Below, in pieces: positions 11,039 to 21,698 of a DNA stretch of 64,000 nucleotides (position 1 is its first letter; the number at the start of each line of letters is the position of its first letter). The DNA comes from DASSUW01 sp963730535 (GTDB lineage Bacteria > Actinomycetota > Thermoleophilia > Solirubrobacterales > Solirubrobacteraceae): contig CAVSRU010000012.1 of assembly GCA_963730535.1 (NCBI GenBank), positions 682,001 to 746,000 of the forward strand. The letters run 5' to 3'. The position numbers and the translations under genes are program-made. The notes beneath the pieces are model-generated. The model had not been told where the DNA came from, did not search any database, and worked only from the letters and a program-made list of their open reading frames with translations.

Positions 11039-11899
11039 TCAGCGGCGGCGCAGCTCGGCGCGCAGCGTGCGGTACGAGGCGCGCGGCTTGCCGGACGCCG
11101 AGAAGAACGCCGAATCCCAGCGGTTCGTGCGGTGGTGGCGCCACTGGTAGAAGTACAGCCGCCGGACGCGCTTGTTCGCGCGCGTGATGGCGAACAGGTT
11201 GCGCGTGGCCTGGACCTGGGCCGCCTCGCCGCCGCGGAGTCGGATGCCGCCGGTCTCGGTCAGCCACAGCGGCCCCCGGACCATGCGCAGGAACAGCCGC
11301 GTCGACCCGATGCTGCGGTGCGCGTCGCGGTAGTTGTGCAGGCCCCACACCTTCGGCTTGCGGACGTGGCGCTTGTAGACCGACAGCCACGACGCCATGT
11401 TCGGGTTGTCGTTGATGTCGGCGGCGACGATCGTGCAGCGCGGGCACGCGGCGCGCAGCGCGTTGTGGTACTTGGCGGCCAGGGCGGGCTTGCGATAGAA
11501 CGGCTGGGCGGGGACGTTGGGCTCGTTCCACGCCGAGAACTCGGTCACGTCGGGGTAGCGCTCGCGCAGCAGCTTGAAGCTGTTCACGTACGAGGCCAGC
11601 GACGGCACCGTGTACTTGCCGCTGCGGCGCCAGTTGCGGTTGAAGACGAGCAGCGGCCGGAGGTTGGCGGCGCGCACGTTGGCGATCCACTGGTCCGCCT
11701 CGTGGATCATCCACGGCTCCTTGTACCAGTCCCACGCGATCACATAGCGCGCGGTGTCGAGCTTGAGGGCGCGGAGCTTGGCGTCCTTATAGGACTTGGG
11801 CTGCTGGTCGCCGACTCCGACGAGGACCTTCGCGGACGCGGCGGACGGGGCGATCAGGCAGATGAGGAGCAGACTGAGGAGAGCAACGACTGGACGCAT
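11039..11899 (-). CDS. Secreted glycoside hydrolase-like TIM-barrel protein
   Basis: 286 aa. The first 23 residues (MRPVVALLSLLLICLIAPSA then ASA) are a signal peptide with cleavage before KVLVGVGD. The mature part has features of clan-A glycosidases of the GH5/GH39 type: AWNEPN carries the acid-base Glu and LTETGG the presumed nucleophile Glu. The substrate is unknown. An upstream in-frame start at 11926 exists, but the ATG at 11899 gives the better signal peptide. It lies between the tRNA gene and the GGDEF-EAL gene, on the same strand. The two Glu positions are inferred from the motifs, not from an alignment. Confidence 0.7.
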   Translation of the reverse strand: MRPVVALLSLLLICLIAPSAASAKVLVGVGDQQPKSYKDAKLRALKLDTARYVIAWDWYKEPWMIHEADQWIANVRAANLRPLLVFNRNWRRSGKYTVPSLASYVNSFKLLRERYPDVTEFSAWNEPNVPAQPFYRKPALAAKYHNALRAACPRCTIVAADINDNPNMASWLSVYKRHVRKPKVWGLHNYRDAHRSIGSTRLFLRMVRGPLWLTETGGIRLRGGEAAQVQATRNLFAITRANKRVRRLYFYQWRHHRTNRWDSAFFSASGKPRASYRTLRAELRRR

Positions 11900-11947
11900 G
11901 TATGAGGTATCGGCTGTTCTGTTCAAGGGGTTGAGGCATGACTGGAG

Positions 11948-12020
11948 AGCCCGCCCCCGGACTCGAACCGGGACTTTCCGAATTACAAGTTCGGGGCTCT
12001 ACCAATTGAGCTAGGCGGGC
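11948..12020 (-). tRNA. tRNA-Thr (anticodon TGT)
   Basis: 73 nt cloverleaf on the minus strand. The acceptor GCCCGCC (12020-12014) pairs with GGCGGGC (11955-11949), followed by discriminator T. The D arm contains TAGCTC and GGTAGAGC. The anticodon stem is CCGAA/TTCGG with loop CTTGTAA, so the anticodon is TGT. The T loop is GTTCGAG. CCA is not encoded. It reads ACA codons and, by wobble, other Thr codons. Confidence 0.95.
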
Positions 12021-12063
12021 ACGACGCAGCGCGGCGAGCCGAGCACGAAGCATATGAACACCC

Positions 12064-12567
12064 TCAGCTGGACTTGGTTTCGGAGCGCGCCGGGTTCGGC
12101 ACGCGATACCAGCGCTTGATGTGGCGGCGGTCGATCTCGAACGCGGTCGACGCGAGTTCCCCGAGGCCGACGCAGCGCCCGCCGCCGGGGCGCTTGGTGA
12201 GGCGGAACGTCCCCACGACGAACGGCCCCTGACCCCGGGCCGTGCGCACCAGCTTCGCCCCGCAGGGCAGGCCGGCGTTGAACTCGCGTACCGCGTGACG
12301 GTTGGACAGCGTGAGGATCGGCGTGCCGCTGGACACGAACGACGGGATGGCGAAGAACTCGGACGCCTTGCCGACCTTCCCGGCCCGCAGCGCGTCGGCC
12401 CAGCCCCGGATCACCCCGACCTCGCGCGCGGACGGCTTGTCGGGCGCGCTCGGCTCCCGCACCACGGGGTCGGCGCTCCCGGGCGTGCGCAGGTCGAACC
12501 GATCGGCGTCGCTCGTGCCGCACCCCGCGATCCCGACCGTGACCGCGATCCACGCAAGCCGGCGCAT
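12064..12567 (-). CDS. Putative lipoprotein of unknown function
   Basis: 167 aa. The N-terminus MRRLAWIAVTVGIAGC has a short basic start, a hydrophobic stretch and a lipobox (GIAGC), so lipid attachment at Cys16 is predicted. Residues about 48-150 form a compact domain (IRGWADALRAGK through a ...VVGTFRLTKR segment) that resembles NTF2-like or SnoaL-like extracytoplasmic domains, but I cannot assign it firmly. It begins 21 bp after the stop of the second ABC permease and might be the last gene of the nucleoside operon, or independent. Confidence 0.7.
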   Translation of the reverse strand: MRRLAWIAVTVGIAGCGTSDADRFDLRTPGSADPVVREPSAPDKPSAREVGVIRGWADALRAGKVGKASEFFAIPSFVSSGTPILTLSNRHAVREFNAGLPCGAKLVRTARGQGPFVVGTFRLTKRPGGGRCVGLGELASTAFEIDRRHIKRWYRVPNPARSETKSS

Positions 12568-12588
12568 GGACCGGATGATGGCAGGCCG

Positions 12589-13809
12589 TCAGCGGTCCAG
12601 CGGGCGGCCGATCGCCAGCGGCGGGATCGAGCGCCCGACCACGCCGGCGACGGCGATCAGGGTGATCACATACGGCAGGGCCTGGAACAGCGTGGCGGCC
12701 GACTCCGAGAACACGTCCAGCCGCTGGGCGAGCGAGCTGAAGAAGCCGAACAACAGCGCGAAGACGAGCACGCCGCCCGGCATCCACCGCCCGCAGATGA
12801 GAACCGCGAGGGCGATGAAGCCCCGGCCGTCCGTCATGTTCTCCCCGAACGAGCCGATGAAGCCGATCGAAAGGTAGGCGCCGCCGATGGCGGCCAGCAC
12901 GCCGGAGATGGTCACGGCGGCGTAGCGCACCCGCACGGGCGACACGCCGGCCGTCTGCGCGGCCAGCGGGTTCTCGCCGACGGAGCGCAGCCGCAGCCCG
13001 ACCGGCGTGCGGAACACGACCACCCAGGCCAGCAGCGTGGTCAGCAGGCCGAGCCAGATCAGGATGTTCATCCGCCCGATGACGTCGCCGACGAACGGGA
13101 TGTCGTCGAGCAGCGGGACGGTCACGTCGGGCGCGCGCGGAATCTCGTCGGGCGTGCCCTGGGTGCCGTAGATGCTCACGTACGCGAAGCCGGTGATGCC
13201 GAGGGCGAGGAAGTTCATCGAGAACCCCGACACGATCTGATCGGCGCGGAGGCTCACCGAGAAGAGGGCATGGATGAGCGCCAGCAGCCCGCCCGAGGCC
13301 ATGCCAATGAGGAGTCCCACCACCCACGAGCCGGTCACCTCGGCACCCCAGATGCCCCAGAACGCGCCCATCAGCATCATGCCTTCGAGGCCGATGTTGA
13401 TGACCCCGCTGCGCTCCGAGAACAGCCCGCCGAGCGCTGCGAAGAGCAGCGGCGTCGCGTAGCGGAGCATCGCGGCGAACAGCGCCGACCACACGACCAC
13501 GCGCTCGAGGTTGGTGACCCCGGATTGGGTCGCCGCGATCCCGCCGGCGAGGCCGACGACGGCGGCGGCCAGCGCGCCCGTCGCCAGCCGGCGCTCGCCC
13601 CCGCGCAACGCCCAGACGCCCGCCGCCGCGGCGGCCAGCGCGAGGATCACGGTCGGGACCGGCGAGCGGATCGTGAGCGGCGGGAGCGCCACGAAGAACG
13701 CCAGGAAGGCCAGCACCACGCCGGCCCAGCCGACGTGCCGCGCCGTCAGCCCGCCCGTCGTCTCGGCGTCCTCGGTGGGCGGCCTCCGCCGCAGCGCGAC
13801 CGTGCTCAT
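12589..13809 (-). CDS. ABC transporter permease, nucleoside uptake (second permease)
   Basis: 406 aa with about ten hydrophobic segments and the BPD_transp_2 signature (LFSERSGVINIGLEGMML, then FSMNFLALGITGF). This matches the smaller permease of BMP-dependent nucleoside importers (NupQ/YufQ type). The ATG at 13809 overlaps the upstream permease stop by 4 bp (ATGA). A long in-frame extension upstream is only read-through of the other permease gene in another frame. It would form the transmembrane heterodimer with the neighbouring permease. Confidence 0.88.
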   Translation of the reverse strand: MSTVALRRRPPTEDAETTGGLTARHVGWAGVVLAFLAFFVALPPLTIRSPVPTVILALAAAAAGVWALRGGERRLATGALAAAVVGLAGGIAATQSGVTNLERVVVWSALFAAMLRYATPLLFAALGGLFSERSGVINIGLEGMMLMGAFWGIWGAEVTGSWVVGLLIGMASGGLLALIHALFSVSLRADQIVSGFSMNFLALGITGFAYVSIYGTQGTPDEIPRAPDVTVPLLDDIPFVGDVIGRMNILIWLGLLTTLLAWVVVFRTPVGLRLRSVGENPLAAQTAGVSPVRVRYAAVTISGVLAAIGGAYLSIGFIGSFGENMTDGRGFIALAVLICGRWMPGGVLVFALLFGFFSSLAQRLDVFSESAATLFQALPYVITLIAVAGVVGRSIPPLAIGRPLDR

Positions 13810-15011
13810 GACGCCACCTCCGCCGCCGGGGCCGGGCCTCCGCGCCGCCGCAGGCGGCTGCGCAGCCGCCACAGATACGTCACCAGCACGTCGGCGCTCA
13901 CCATCAGCACGACGAGGCCCTGAATGATCCAGGTCAGGTTGACCGCCTTGGCCGGCTCGAACACCGTCGGGTCGAGGTTGCGCACCGACGTGCCCGTCAC
14001 GAGCGCGCCGAACAGCAGTGCCGAGAACAGCACGCCGACCGCCGTGTTGCGCCCGAGCAGCGCCACCGCGATCCCGAGGAACCCGATCTGCGAGACCTCG
14101 ATGTCGTTGGTGGCGACCCGGAACTGCCAGCCGAGCACGTCGAGCGACCCGGCGAAGCCGGCGAACAGGCCGCAGACCCCCATCACCAGCACGTAGTTGC
14201 GGCCGACCGAGATGCCCGCGGCCCGCGCGGCCTCGGGGTTGAAGCCGACGGCCCGCACCTCGAAGCCCGTCCGGGTGCGGTTCAGCAGCACCCAGAACAC
14301 GAGCAGCGCGGCGAGCGCGAAGAAGATCCCGATGTGCAGCCCCTGCAGCTCGGGATCGCCCCAGAAGACCGGGAGCTTGGCGTTCTCGGCGATGTCGTTC
14401 GACACCGGCACCGACGTCTCGGTGTCGCTCTGTAGCGGCCCGCCGAGCCCGAACAGGTAGATCCCGGTCCAGACAGCGATCCAGTTGAGCATGATCGTCG
14501 AGATCACCTCGTTGGCGCCCGTGGTCGCCTTCAGCAGGCCCGCGAGCCCGCCCCACGCCGCCCCGGCCAGGCAGGCCGCGAGCATCGACAGCGCGATGTG
14601 CGGCACCGCGGCCATGCTCGTGAACTCGGAGCCGACCCACACGGCGGCGAAGGTGCCGACCAGGTACTGGCCCTGGCCGCCGATGTTGAACAGCCCGCAG
14701 CGGAACGCGAACGCGACCGCCAGCCCGGTGAGGATCAGCGGCGTGGTGACGATCAGCGTCTGCTGGAGGTTGATCTCGGCGACGATCCGGTCCTCCTCGC
14801 TCGTCCACGGGAACAGCCAGTTCAGCCCGGTGCCCTTGAAGATCGCCTCGAACGTCTCGATCGGGTTGCCGCCGGTGAACAGCACGACCAGCGCCGCCAC
14901 GAAGAACGCGAACAGCACGGTCAGGAGCGGCGTGATGACCCCGCCGCCGCGCAGGTACGTCGAGAGACGGCCGGCGACCGTCTGGGGCGCGCCCTCCGGC
15001 TCGGTGCTCAT
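13806..15011 (-). CDS. ABC transporter permease, nucleoside uptake (first permease)
   Basis: 401 aa. A hydrophobic N-terminal segment is followed by an extracytoplasmic loop (NPIETFEAIFKGTGLN) typical of the larger NupP/YufP-type permease. The motif FRCGLFNIGGQGQYLVG is the conserved cytoplasmic-side signature of the family. It overlaps both neighbours by 4 bp (ATGA at each junction), so the three ABC genes are translationally coupled. Confidence 0.88.
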   Translation of the reverse strand: MSTEPEGAPQTVAGRLSTYLRGGGVITPLLTVLFAFFVAALVVLFTGGNPIETFEAIFKGTGLNWLFPWTSEEDRIVAEINLQQTLIVTTPLILTGLAVAFAFRCGLFNIGGQGQYLVGTFAAVWVGSEFTSMAAVPHIALSMLAACLAGAAWGGLAGLLKATTGANEVISTIMLNWIAVWTGIYLFGLGGPLQSDTETSVPVSNDIAENAKLPVFWGDPELQGLHIGIFFALAALLVFWVLLNRTRTGFEVRAVGFNPEAARAAGISVGRNYVLVMGVCGLFAGFAGSLDVLGWQFRVATNDIEVSQIGFLGIAVALLGRNTAVGVLFSALLFGALVTGTSVRNLDPTVFEPAKAVNLTWIIQGLVVLMVSADVLVTYLWRLRSRLRRRGGPAPAAEVAS

Positions 15012-16537
15012 GCGGCCGCCTTGCGCCCGCCGCCCGTCATCGCCACGCCGAAGTCCTCCTCGGACGACGACGGGTCGAGCTCGGCCACGATCTCGCCCTC
15101 GTAGATGACGAGCGCACGATCGCTGAGCGAGCGGATCTCCTCGAGCTCGAGCGAGACGAGGAGGATCGCCCGGCCCGCGTCGCGCTCCTCGACGAGGCGG
15201 CGGTGGACGAACTCGATGGCCCCGACGTCGAGCCCGCGCGTGGGCTGGGCGGCGATGAGCAGCTTCGGGTCGGACGCGAGCTCGCGCGCGATCACGGCCT
15301 TCTGCTGGTTGCCGCCCGAGAGCGAGGAGGCGAGTGTGTCGGTCTCGCCCCCGCGGACGTCGTACTCGCGCAGCAGCCCGCGCGCACGCTCGGCCAACTT
15401 GCGCGGCGACAGCCAGCCGAAGCGGGAAACGCCCGGCTTGCGGTACTCGCGCAGGCCGATGTTCTCGGCGAGGTCGAACTGGAGCACGAGGCCGCGGCGG
15501 TGCCGGTCCTCGGCGATGTGGCCGACGCCGGCGTCGAGGATCTCGCGCGTGCTCCTGCCGGCCAGGTCCTCGCCGTCGAGGATCACCTGTCCAGCGGTGG
15601 GGTGGCGCAGCCCGATGATCGCCTCGATCACCTCGCTCTGCCCGTTGGCGTCCACGCCTGCGACGCCGACGATCTCGCCCGCGCGCACCTCGAAGCTGAC
15701 GCCGCGCACCGCGGGCAGCCCGCGGTCGTCGCTGACGTGCAGGTCGCGCACCTGCAGCAGCGGCTCGCCCGGCTGGTGCTCGGGCTTCTCGACCCGCAGC
15801 AGCACCTCGCGGCCGACCATCAGGCTGGCGAGGCTGCGCTCCGTGGAGCCCTCGGTCTGCACCGTGTCGATCTTCTTGCCCCGCCGCAGCACCGTCACGC
15901 GGTCGGAGACGTCGAGCACCTCGTTGAGCTTGTGGGAGATGAAGACGATCGACGTCCCCTCCTCCTTCAGCGTCCGCAGCACGCGGAATAGGTCCTGCGA
16001 CTCCTGCGCGGTCAGCACGGCGGTCGGCTCGTCGAGCACGAGCACCTTCGCGCCCCGGAACAGCGCGCGGAGGATCTCCACGCGCTGCTGGGCGCCGACC
16101 CCGAGGTCCTGCACCTTGGCCTCGGGCCTGACGGCGAGGCCGAACCGCTCCGACAGCTCCCGGGTGCGGGCCGCGGCCTCCTTGTAGTCCATCAGCGGCC
16201 CGCTGTGCGGTTCGGTCCCGAGCACGAGGTTCTCGGCCACGGTCATCACCGGGACGAGCATGAAGTGCTGGTGGACCATGCCGATGCCCAGGCCGATCGC
16301 CCGCCGCGCGGAATCGATCTTGACCGGCTCGCCGTCGAGGTGGATCTCGCCCTCGTCGGGCTGCAGCAGCCCGTAGAGGACGTTCATCAGCGTCGACTTG
16401 CCGGCCCCGTTCTCGCCGAGCAGCGCGTGGATCTCCCTACGGCGCAGCTCGAGGTCGATCGCGTCGTTCGCGACCAGCGAGCCGAACCGCTTCGTGATCC
16501 CGCGCAGCTCGAGCGCGAGCGAGTCGCCGGTGGGCAT
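15008..16537 (-). CDS. ABC transporter ATPase with two nucleotide-binding domains, nucleoside uptake
   Basis: 509 aa, tandem ABC domains as in sugar and nucleoside importers (NupO/YufO, RbsA-like). Domain 1 has Walker A GENGAGKST and Walker B VLVLDEPTA; its signature position reads LGVGAQQR, a common variant. In domain 2 the Walker A region is altered (GVDANGQSE, lacking the usual GKS/T), while the signature LSGGNQQK is intact. This asymmetry, with one degenerate site, is usual in the family. ATG at 16537, 28 bp after the lipoprotein gene. Confidence 0.9.
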   Translation of the reverse strand: MPTGDSLALELRGITKRFGSLVANDAIDLELRRREIHALLGENGAGKSTLMNVLYGLLQPDEGEIHLDGEPVKIDSARRAIGLGIGMVHQHFMLVPVMTVAENLVLGTEPHSGPLMDYKEAAARTRELSERFGLAVRPEAKVQDLGVGAQQRVEILRALFRGAKVLVLDEPTAVLTAQESQDLFRVLRTLKEEGTSIVFISHKLNEVLDVSDRVTVLRRGKKIDTVQTEGSTERSLASLMVGREVLLRVEKPEHQPGEPLLQVRDLHVSDDRGLPAVRGVSFEVRAGEIVGVAGVDANGQSEVIEAIIGLRHPTAGQVILDGEDLAGRSTREILDAGVGHIAEDRHRRGLVLQFDLAENIGLREYRKPGVSRFGWLSPRKLAERARGLLREYDVRGGETDTLASSLSGGNQQKAVIARELASDPKLLIAAQPTRGLDVGAIEFVHRRLVEERDAGRAILLVSLELEEIRSLSDRALVIYEGEIVAELDPSSSEEDFGVAMTGGGRKAAA

Positions 16538-16565
16538 CGGCCTGGGTGGGTGGCCCGGCCGGGGT

Positions 16566-17624
16566 CTACTTGACCTCGGCCGGGATGTCGGTGACCTCCC
16601 CGTCGATGATCTGCTGGCGGATCTCGTCGATCTTGCCCTCGAACTCCTGGCCGTCAGCGTTGATCTTGCCCAGCCCCACGCCCTCGGACTTGAGGTCGAA
16701 GATCTGGTCCTCGCCGCCCTTGAAGGCGCCGTCCTGAACGGCCTTCACGGTCTCGAACACCGAGGTGTCGACCCGCTTCATGGCCGAGGTGAGGATGTGG
16801 TCGCCCAGGTAGCCCTGGTCGGCGTCGACGCCGATGCCGAGCACGCCCTTCTCCTTGGCCGCGTCGAGCGCGCCGAGGCCGCATTGGCCGGCGACCTGGA
16901 AGACGACCTGCGCGCCCTCGGCGATGTGGTTGAGCGCGATTTCCTTGCACTTGGCCTGGTCGACGAAGTCCTGCGAGTAGCCGTTGAGGGTCTTCATGCC
17001 CTTGGCGGCCTCACCCGCGGCAGCCTGGTAGCCGGCGATGTAGGCGTCGACCGGCGGGATCTTCTGGCCGCCAACCGAGGACAGCACCTGGTCGCCGCCC
17101 TTCTTCTTCACCACCAGCGCGGCGAGGTAGCCCGCCAGGTAGCCGGCCTCGTTCTCCTTGAACAGCAGGCCGCGCACGTTCGCCGGCTTGCTCTTGAGGC
17201 CCGCCTGCGGGAAGTCGATGATCGCGAAGTTCGTGTCGGGGAACTTCTTGGCCACGGTGTCGATCGCGTCCGCCATCAGGAATCCCACCCCGACCACGAG
17301 GTCGTACTGCTGCTGGGCGAGCCTGGAGAGGTTCGGGACGTAGTCGGCGTTCGACTTCGAGGTCAGCGCCTGGCCCTCGATGCTGAGCTCGGACTTGGCC
17401 TTCTCGAGGCCCTCGTTGGCGAGCTGGTTGAACGAGCGGTCGTTGAGACCGCCGATGTCGGTGACGAGGCCGACCTTGATGGCCGGCTTCTCCTCGGTCT
17501 GCGAGGTACCGGAGCCGCCACCGGAGCCCTCATCGTCGTCGTCGGAGCCGCATCCCGCGGCCACGACGCCCAGGATGAGCACGAAAGCCGCGAGCAGGAT
17601 GGCGGCGAGGCTGCGCTTTGGCAC
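16566..17624 (-). CDS. BMP-family nucleoside-binding lipoprotein
   Basis: 352 aa. The signal sequence ends in a lipobox (VVAAGC) followed by an Asp/Gly/Ser linker. The mature part is a basic membrane protein / PnrA-type purine nucleoside receptor: KVGLVTDIGGLNDRSFNQLA at the start, then NFAIIDFPQ, and GVDADQGYLG near the ligand site. The conserved opening Asp and Asn residues fit nucleoside binding. GTG start at 17624 with Shine-Dalgarno GGAGGATG just upstream. It is followed by the ATPase and two permeases, and preceded by four nucleoside-catabolic genes, so the ligand is almost certainly a nucleoside. Confidence 0.9.
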   Translation of the reverse strand: MPKRSLAAILLAAFVLILGVVAAGCGSDDDDEGSGGGSGTSQTEEKPAIKVGLVTDIGGLNDRSFNQLANEGLEKAKSELSIEGQALTSKSNADYVPNLSRLAQQQYDLVVGVGFLMADAIDTVAKKFPDTNFAIIDFPQAGLKSKPANVRGLLFKENEAGYLAGYLAALVVKKKGGDQVLSSVGGQKIPPVDAYIAGYQAAAGEAAKGMKTLNGYSQDFVDQAKCKEIALNHIAEGAQVVFQVAGQCGLGALDAAKEKGVLGIGVDADQGYLGDHILTSAMKRVDTSVFETVKAVQDGAFKGGEDQIFDLKSEGVGLGKINADGQEFEGKIDEIRQQIIDGEVTDIPAEVK

Positions 17625-17670
17625 TTTCTACATCCTCCAAGATGGGAAAGGGTGCTGAGGCGGCGGCAGC

Positions 17671-18707
17671 CTATTCGGTCCCGCGGCGCCCGTCGAAGCC
17701 CAGCCTCGCGAGCGCGGCGTCCTTGACCGCATCGTCCGCGAAACCAGCCTGCACGGCGAGCCGTGTGACATCGATCAGCTGTCCCTCCTCGAAGCCGTGG
17801 CACTGGCGTGCGACGGCATACTCGGTGCCGATACTACATCCGAAGTAGGGCGGATCGTCGGACCCGAGCGTGATCCGCACCCCGGCCTCCCGGAGCGCAC
17901 CGAGCGGATGGTCGGCATAGGTGTGGAAGACGTCGAGCGCAACGTTGGAGGTCGGGCACACCTCCAGCACGATCTCCCGCTCCGCGAGCTCGGCCACGAG
18001 CGCCGGGTCCTCGACCGCGCGCACGCCGTGCGAGATGCGGCTGACGGGGAGCGTGAGGGCGGCGCGGATCGACTCCGGGCCCGCGTGCTCGCCCGCGTGG
18101 ATGGTGCAGCCGAGGCCGGAGCCGGCGGCGATCTCGTACGCGCGCGCGAAGCGGTCGGCCGGCCACGCCGCCTCGTCGCCGACGAGGTTGAAGCCGACGA
18201 CGTACGGGTGGCGGTCGTCGGCGTGGCGGCGGGCGATGGCCTCGGCGGCCTCGACGCCGAGGTTGCGCACGGCGGCGACGACGATCCGCGCCTCGATGCC
18301 GTGGGCGTCTCGGGCGTCGTCGATGCCCTGGGCGATGCCGGCGTAGTGCTCGGCGTCGGTGAGGCCGACCGCGGCGGCGTGGTCCGGGGAGGCGATCAGC
18401 TCGACGTAGACGGCGCCCTCGGCCGCGACGCTCCCGAGGTACCCGAACGTCACGTCGCGGTAGTCCTCGGCGGTGCGGATGACGCTGGCCGCCAGGTCGT
18501 AGGTGCGCAGGAAGTGCAGGAAGTCGCTCCAAGCGAACGTCTCCTCGTCCGCGAAGACCCCCTCGGGGACGTCGAGGCCGTTGCGCTCGGCGAGGCGGCG
18601 CACGAGCGCGGGCGGAGCCGTGCCCTCGAGGTGCACGTGCAGCTCGGCCTTCGGGACCGTGCGGTCCGCAGCCGGCACGACGAAGCGCCGCTCGCCGGGC
18701 GTCGTCG

Positions 18708-18711
<4 letters not shown>
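17671..18711 (-). CDS. add: Adenosine deaminase family protein
   Basis: 346 aa, amidohydrolase fold. Zinc-binding and catalytic motifs are in order: HVHLEG near residue 25, TIHAGEHAG in the middle, VCPTSNVAL, and GSDDPPYFG near the end. It hydrolyses adenosine (and probably deoxyadenosine) to inosine plus ammonia. The SDDP-x-YFG form also occurs in adenine deaminases of this superfamily, so adenine as substrate is possible; the neighbours (phosphorylases, nucleoside importer) favour adenosine. GTG start at 18711 overlaps the upstream stop (GTGA), showing coupling to deoA. Confidence 0.85.
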
Positions 18712-19983
<1,272 letters not shown>

Positions 19984-19997
<14 letters not shown>

Positions 19998-20784
19998 AGA
20001 ACTCAATGATCAGACGGGTCAGGTCCTCGGCCGCGGTGGCGGCGAAGCGGAGCGTCTGCTCGTGCGAGAGCGCCTCGCCGCCCATGCCCTCGGCGAGGTT
20101 GGTGATCGCCGACACGGCCGCGACGCTGAGGCCGGCGTGGCGGGCGAGGATGACCTCCGGGACGGTCGACATGCCGACCGCGTCCGCCCCCAGCGTGCGA
20201 AAGGCGCGGATCTCGGCCGGGGTCTCGAAGCTCGGCCCCGCGGTGGCGAGGTACACGCCCTCGGCGAGCGTGATGTCGAGCGCCTCCGCCGCGCGGTGGA
20301 GCGTCTGCCGGAGCCCGGGGTCGTACGCGTCCTGGAGGCTGGGGAACCGCGGCCCGATCTCGTCGTCGTTGGGGCCGGTGAGCGGGTTGACGCCGAGCAG
20401 GTTGATGTGGTCGCTGATCGCCATCAGCGACCCGGGGCCGACCTCGGCGCGCAGGGAGCCGGCGGCGTTGGTGGCCAGCAGCGCGCGGGCGCCGGTCGCC
20501 TTCAGCGTGCGGACGGGGACGCGCATGCCGGTGGCGTCGCCGCTCTCGTAGACGTGGCGACGCCCCTGGAAGATCGCGACCGGAAGGCCGGAGAGCGTGC
20601 CGAGCGAGAGCGACCCGGCGTGGCCGGCCACGCCCGGCTGCGGGAAGCCCGGGAGGTCGCCGTACGGGATCGCCACCGGGTCCTCGAGCGCCTCGGCCAC
20701 GGCGCCGAGGCCCGAGCCGAGGATGATCCCGAGCGCCGGCTCGAAGCCGGGAGCGCGATCGCGGATGACGTCGAGGGCGCTCAT
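19984..20784 (-). CDS. punA: Purine nucleoside phosphorylase (trimeric type)
   Basis: 266 aa. Motifs of the low-mass trimeric PNP/MTAP family: GIILGSGLGAVAE at the phosphate site, FQGRRHVYES, TNAAGSLR, YLATAGPSFETPAEIRAF and the purine-site GMSTVPEVI with AITN downstream. It phosphorolyses inosine and guanosine nucleosides. The Asn of AITN (rather than Asp) fits 6-oxopurine specificity. The ATG at 20784 overlaps the fused CYTH-deaminase stop (ATGA). Works directly after adenosine deaminase in the salvage route. Confidence 0.92.
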
Positions 20785-21686
20785 GCCTCGGGCAGGAACT
20801 CCGGCCCGAACGACAGCGGCAGCAGCTCCCCGAGCGTCGTCGTGCGCCGCTCCCCCGCCGCCGAGCAGAGGTGGATGGATGCGTCGAGCGGCATGAACTC
20901 GCGCAGCCGCTGGCGGCAGCCGCCGCAGGGGACGCACAGCGTGTCGGAGTCGGCGATCACCGCCGCCTCGACGATCCGGCTCGCGCCGGCGGCGACCATC
21001 ACCCCGATGGCCGACGCCTCGGCGCACTGACCCTGCGGGTAGGCGGCGTTCTCGACGTTCGCGCCCGCATGGATCGAGCCGTCGTCGGCGCGCAGCGCGG
21101 CGCCGACCTTGTAGCGCGAGTACGGCGCGTAGGCCCGCTCCATGACCTCGGTCGCGGCGGCGACGAGCGCGTCAGGGCCGAGCAACTGGTCCGAGTACGA
21201 GTCGCTGAGGATCTCCTCGATCCCGAGCGCCTCGCGCAGCCGCGCGACCTTCTCGTGCTCGGCGCTGAGGTCGGAGTCCGGCGGCGCGACGCCCTCGAGC
21301 TCCACGAACGAGCCGAGGCCGGCGACGGTGTCGAGGTGGATCCGCACGCCGTCGTGGAGCAGCAGATGCCGCTGTTTGTCGACGACGACGAGCGTGCCGA
21401 GCGCCGCGTCGAGCGACGCCCGCAGCGCATCCGGGTCGCCGACCCTCGTGAGGCGATACCGGCTCTCGCGCGCGGCAGCCCCGTCCGGGCGGTCGTACTG
21501 GATCAGCACCGCCCCCCCGGGCTGTTGTTCCCGCAGCTTCAGCCGTCCCGTGTGGGCGCGGAAGTACGTGTCACGCTGCCTGAGTACGCCCTCGTCGCTT
21601 GCACCGAGCTCGCGCGCGGTGGCCAGTGACCGCTCGGGGTTCGGATCGCGCGCCTTGAGCTCGACGTTTCGGCGGAGGCCAGCCAC
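20781..21686 (-). CDS. cdd: CYTH domain-cytidine deaminase fusion
   Basis: 301 aa. Residues 1-165 are a CYTH-like domain (NVELKARD at the start, RQRDTYFR, RLKLREQQ, then a basic and acidic ladder ending in FVELEG), the fold of thiamine triphosphatase and class IV cyclases. Residues about 170-300 are a cytidine deaminase: APYSRYKVGAAL, CAEASAIG with the catalytic Glu, and PCGGCRQ with two zinc Cys. Cytidine deaminase alone is about 130 aa, so the CYTH half is a true addition. First gene of the nucleoside operon; GTG start at 21686. The role of the CYTH half is unknown. Confidence 0.88.
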   Translation of the reverse strand: MAGLRRNVELKARDPNPERSLATARELGASDEGVLRQRDTYFRAHTGRLKLREQQPGGAVLIQYDRPDGAAARESRYRLTRVGDPDALRASLDAALGTLVVVDKQRHLLLHDGVRIHLDTVAGLGSFVELEGVAPPDSDLSAEHEKVARLREALGIEEILSDSYSDQLLGPDALVAAATEVMERAYAPYSRYKVGAALRADDGSIHAGANVENAAYPQGQCAEASAIGVMVAAGASRIVEAAVIADSDTLCVPCGGCRQRLREFMPLDASIHLCSAAGERRTTTLGELLPLSFGPEFLPEA

Positions 21687-21698
21687 GGCGGCGAGCCT

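Noticed and set aside
8792..11905. Very long plus-strand open frame opposite the GGDEF-EAL gene, and similar ones opposite other genes
   Set aside because: High GC leaves the antisense frames free of stops. The translations are Arg/Gly/His-rich with no domain, while the other strand encodes clear families.
12589..14808. A 739-residue fused permease
   Set aside because: The N-terminal half is the other permease gene out of frame; the real start is the ATG at 13809, coupled by ATGA.
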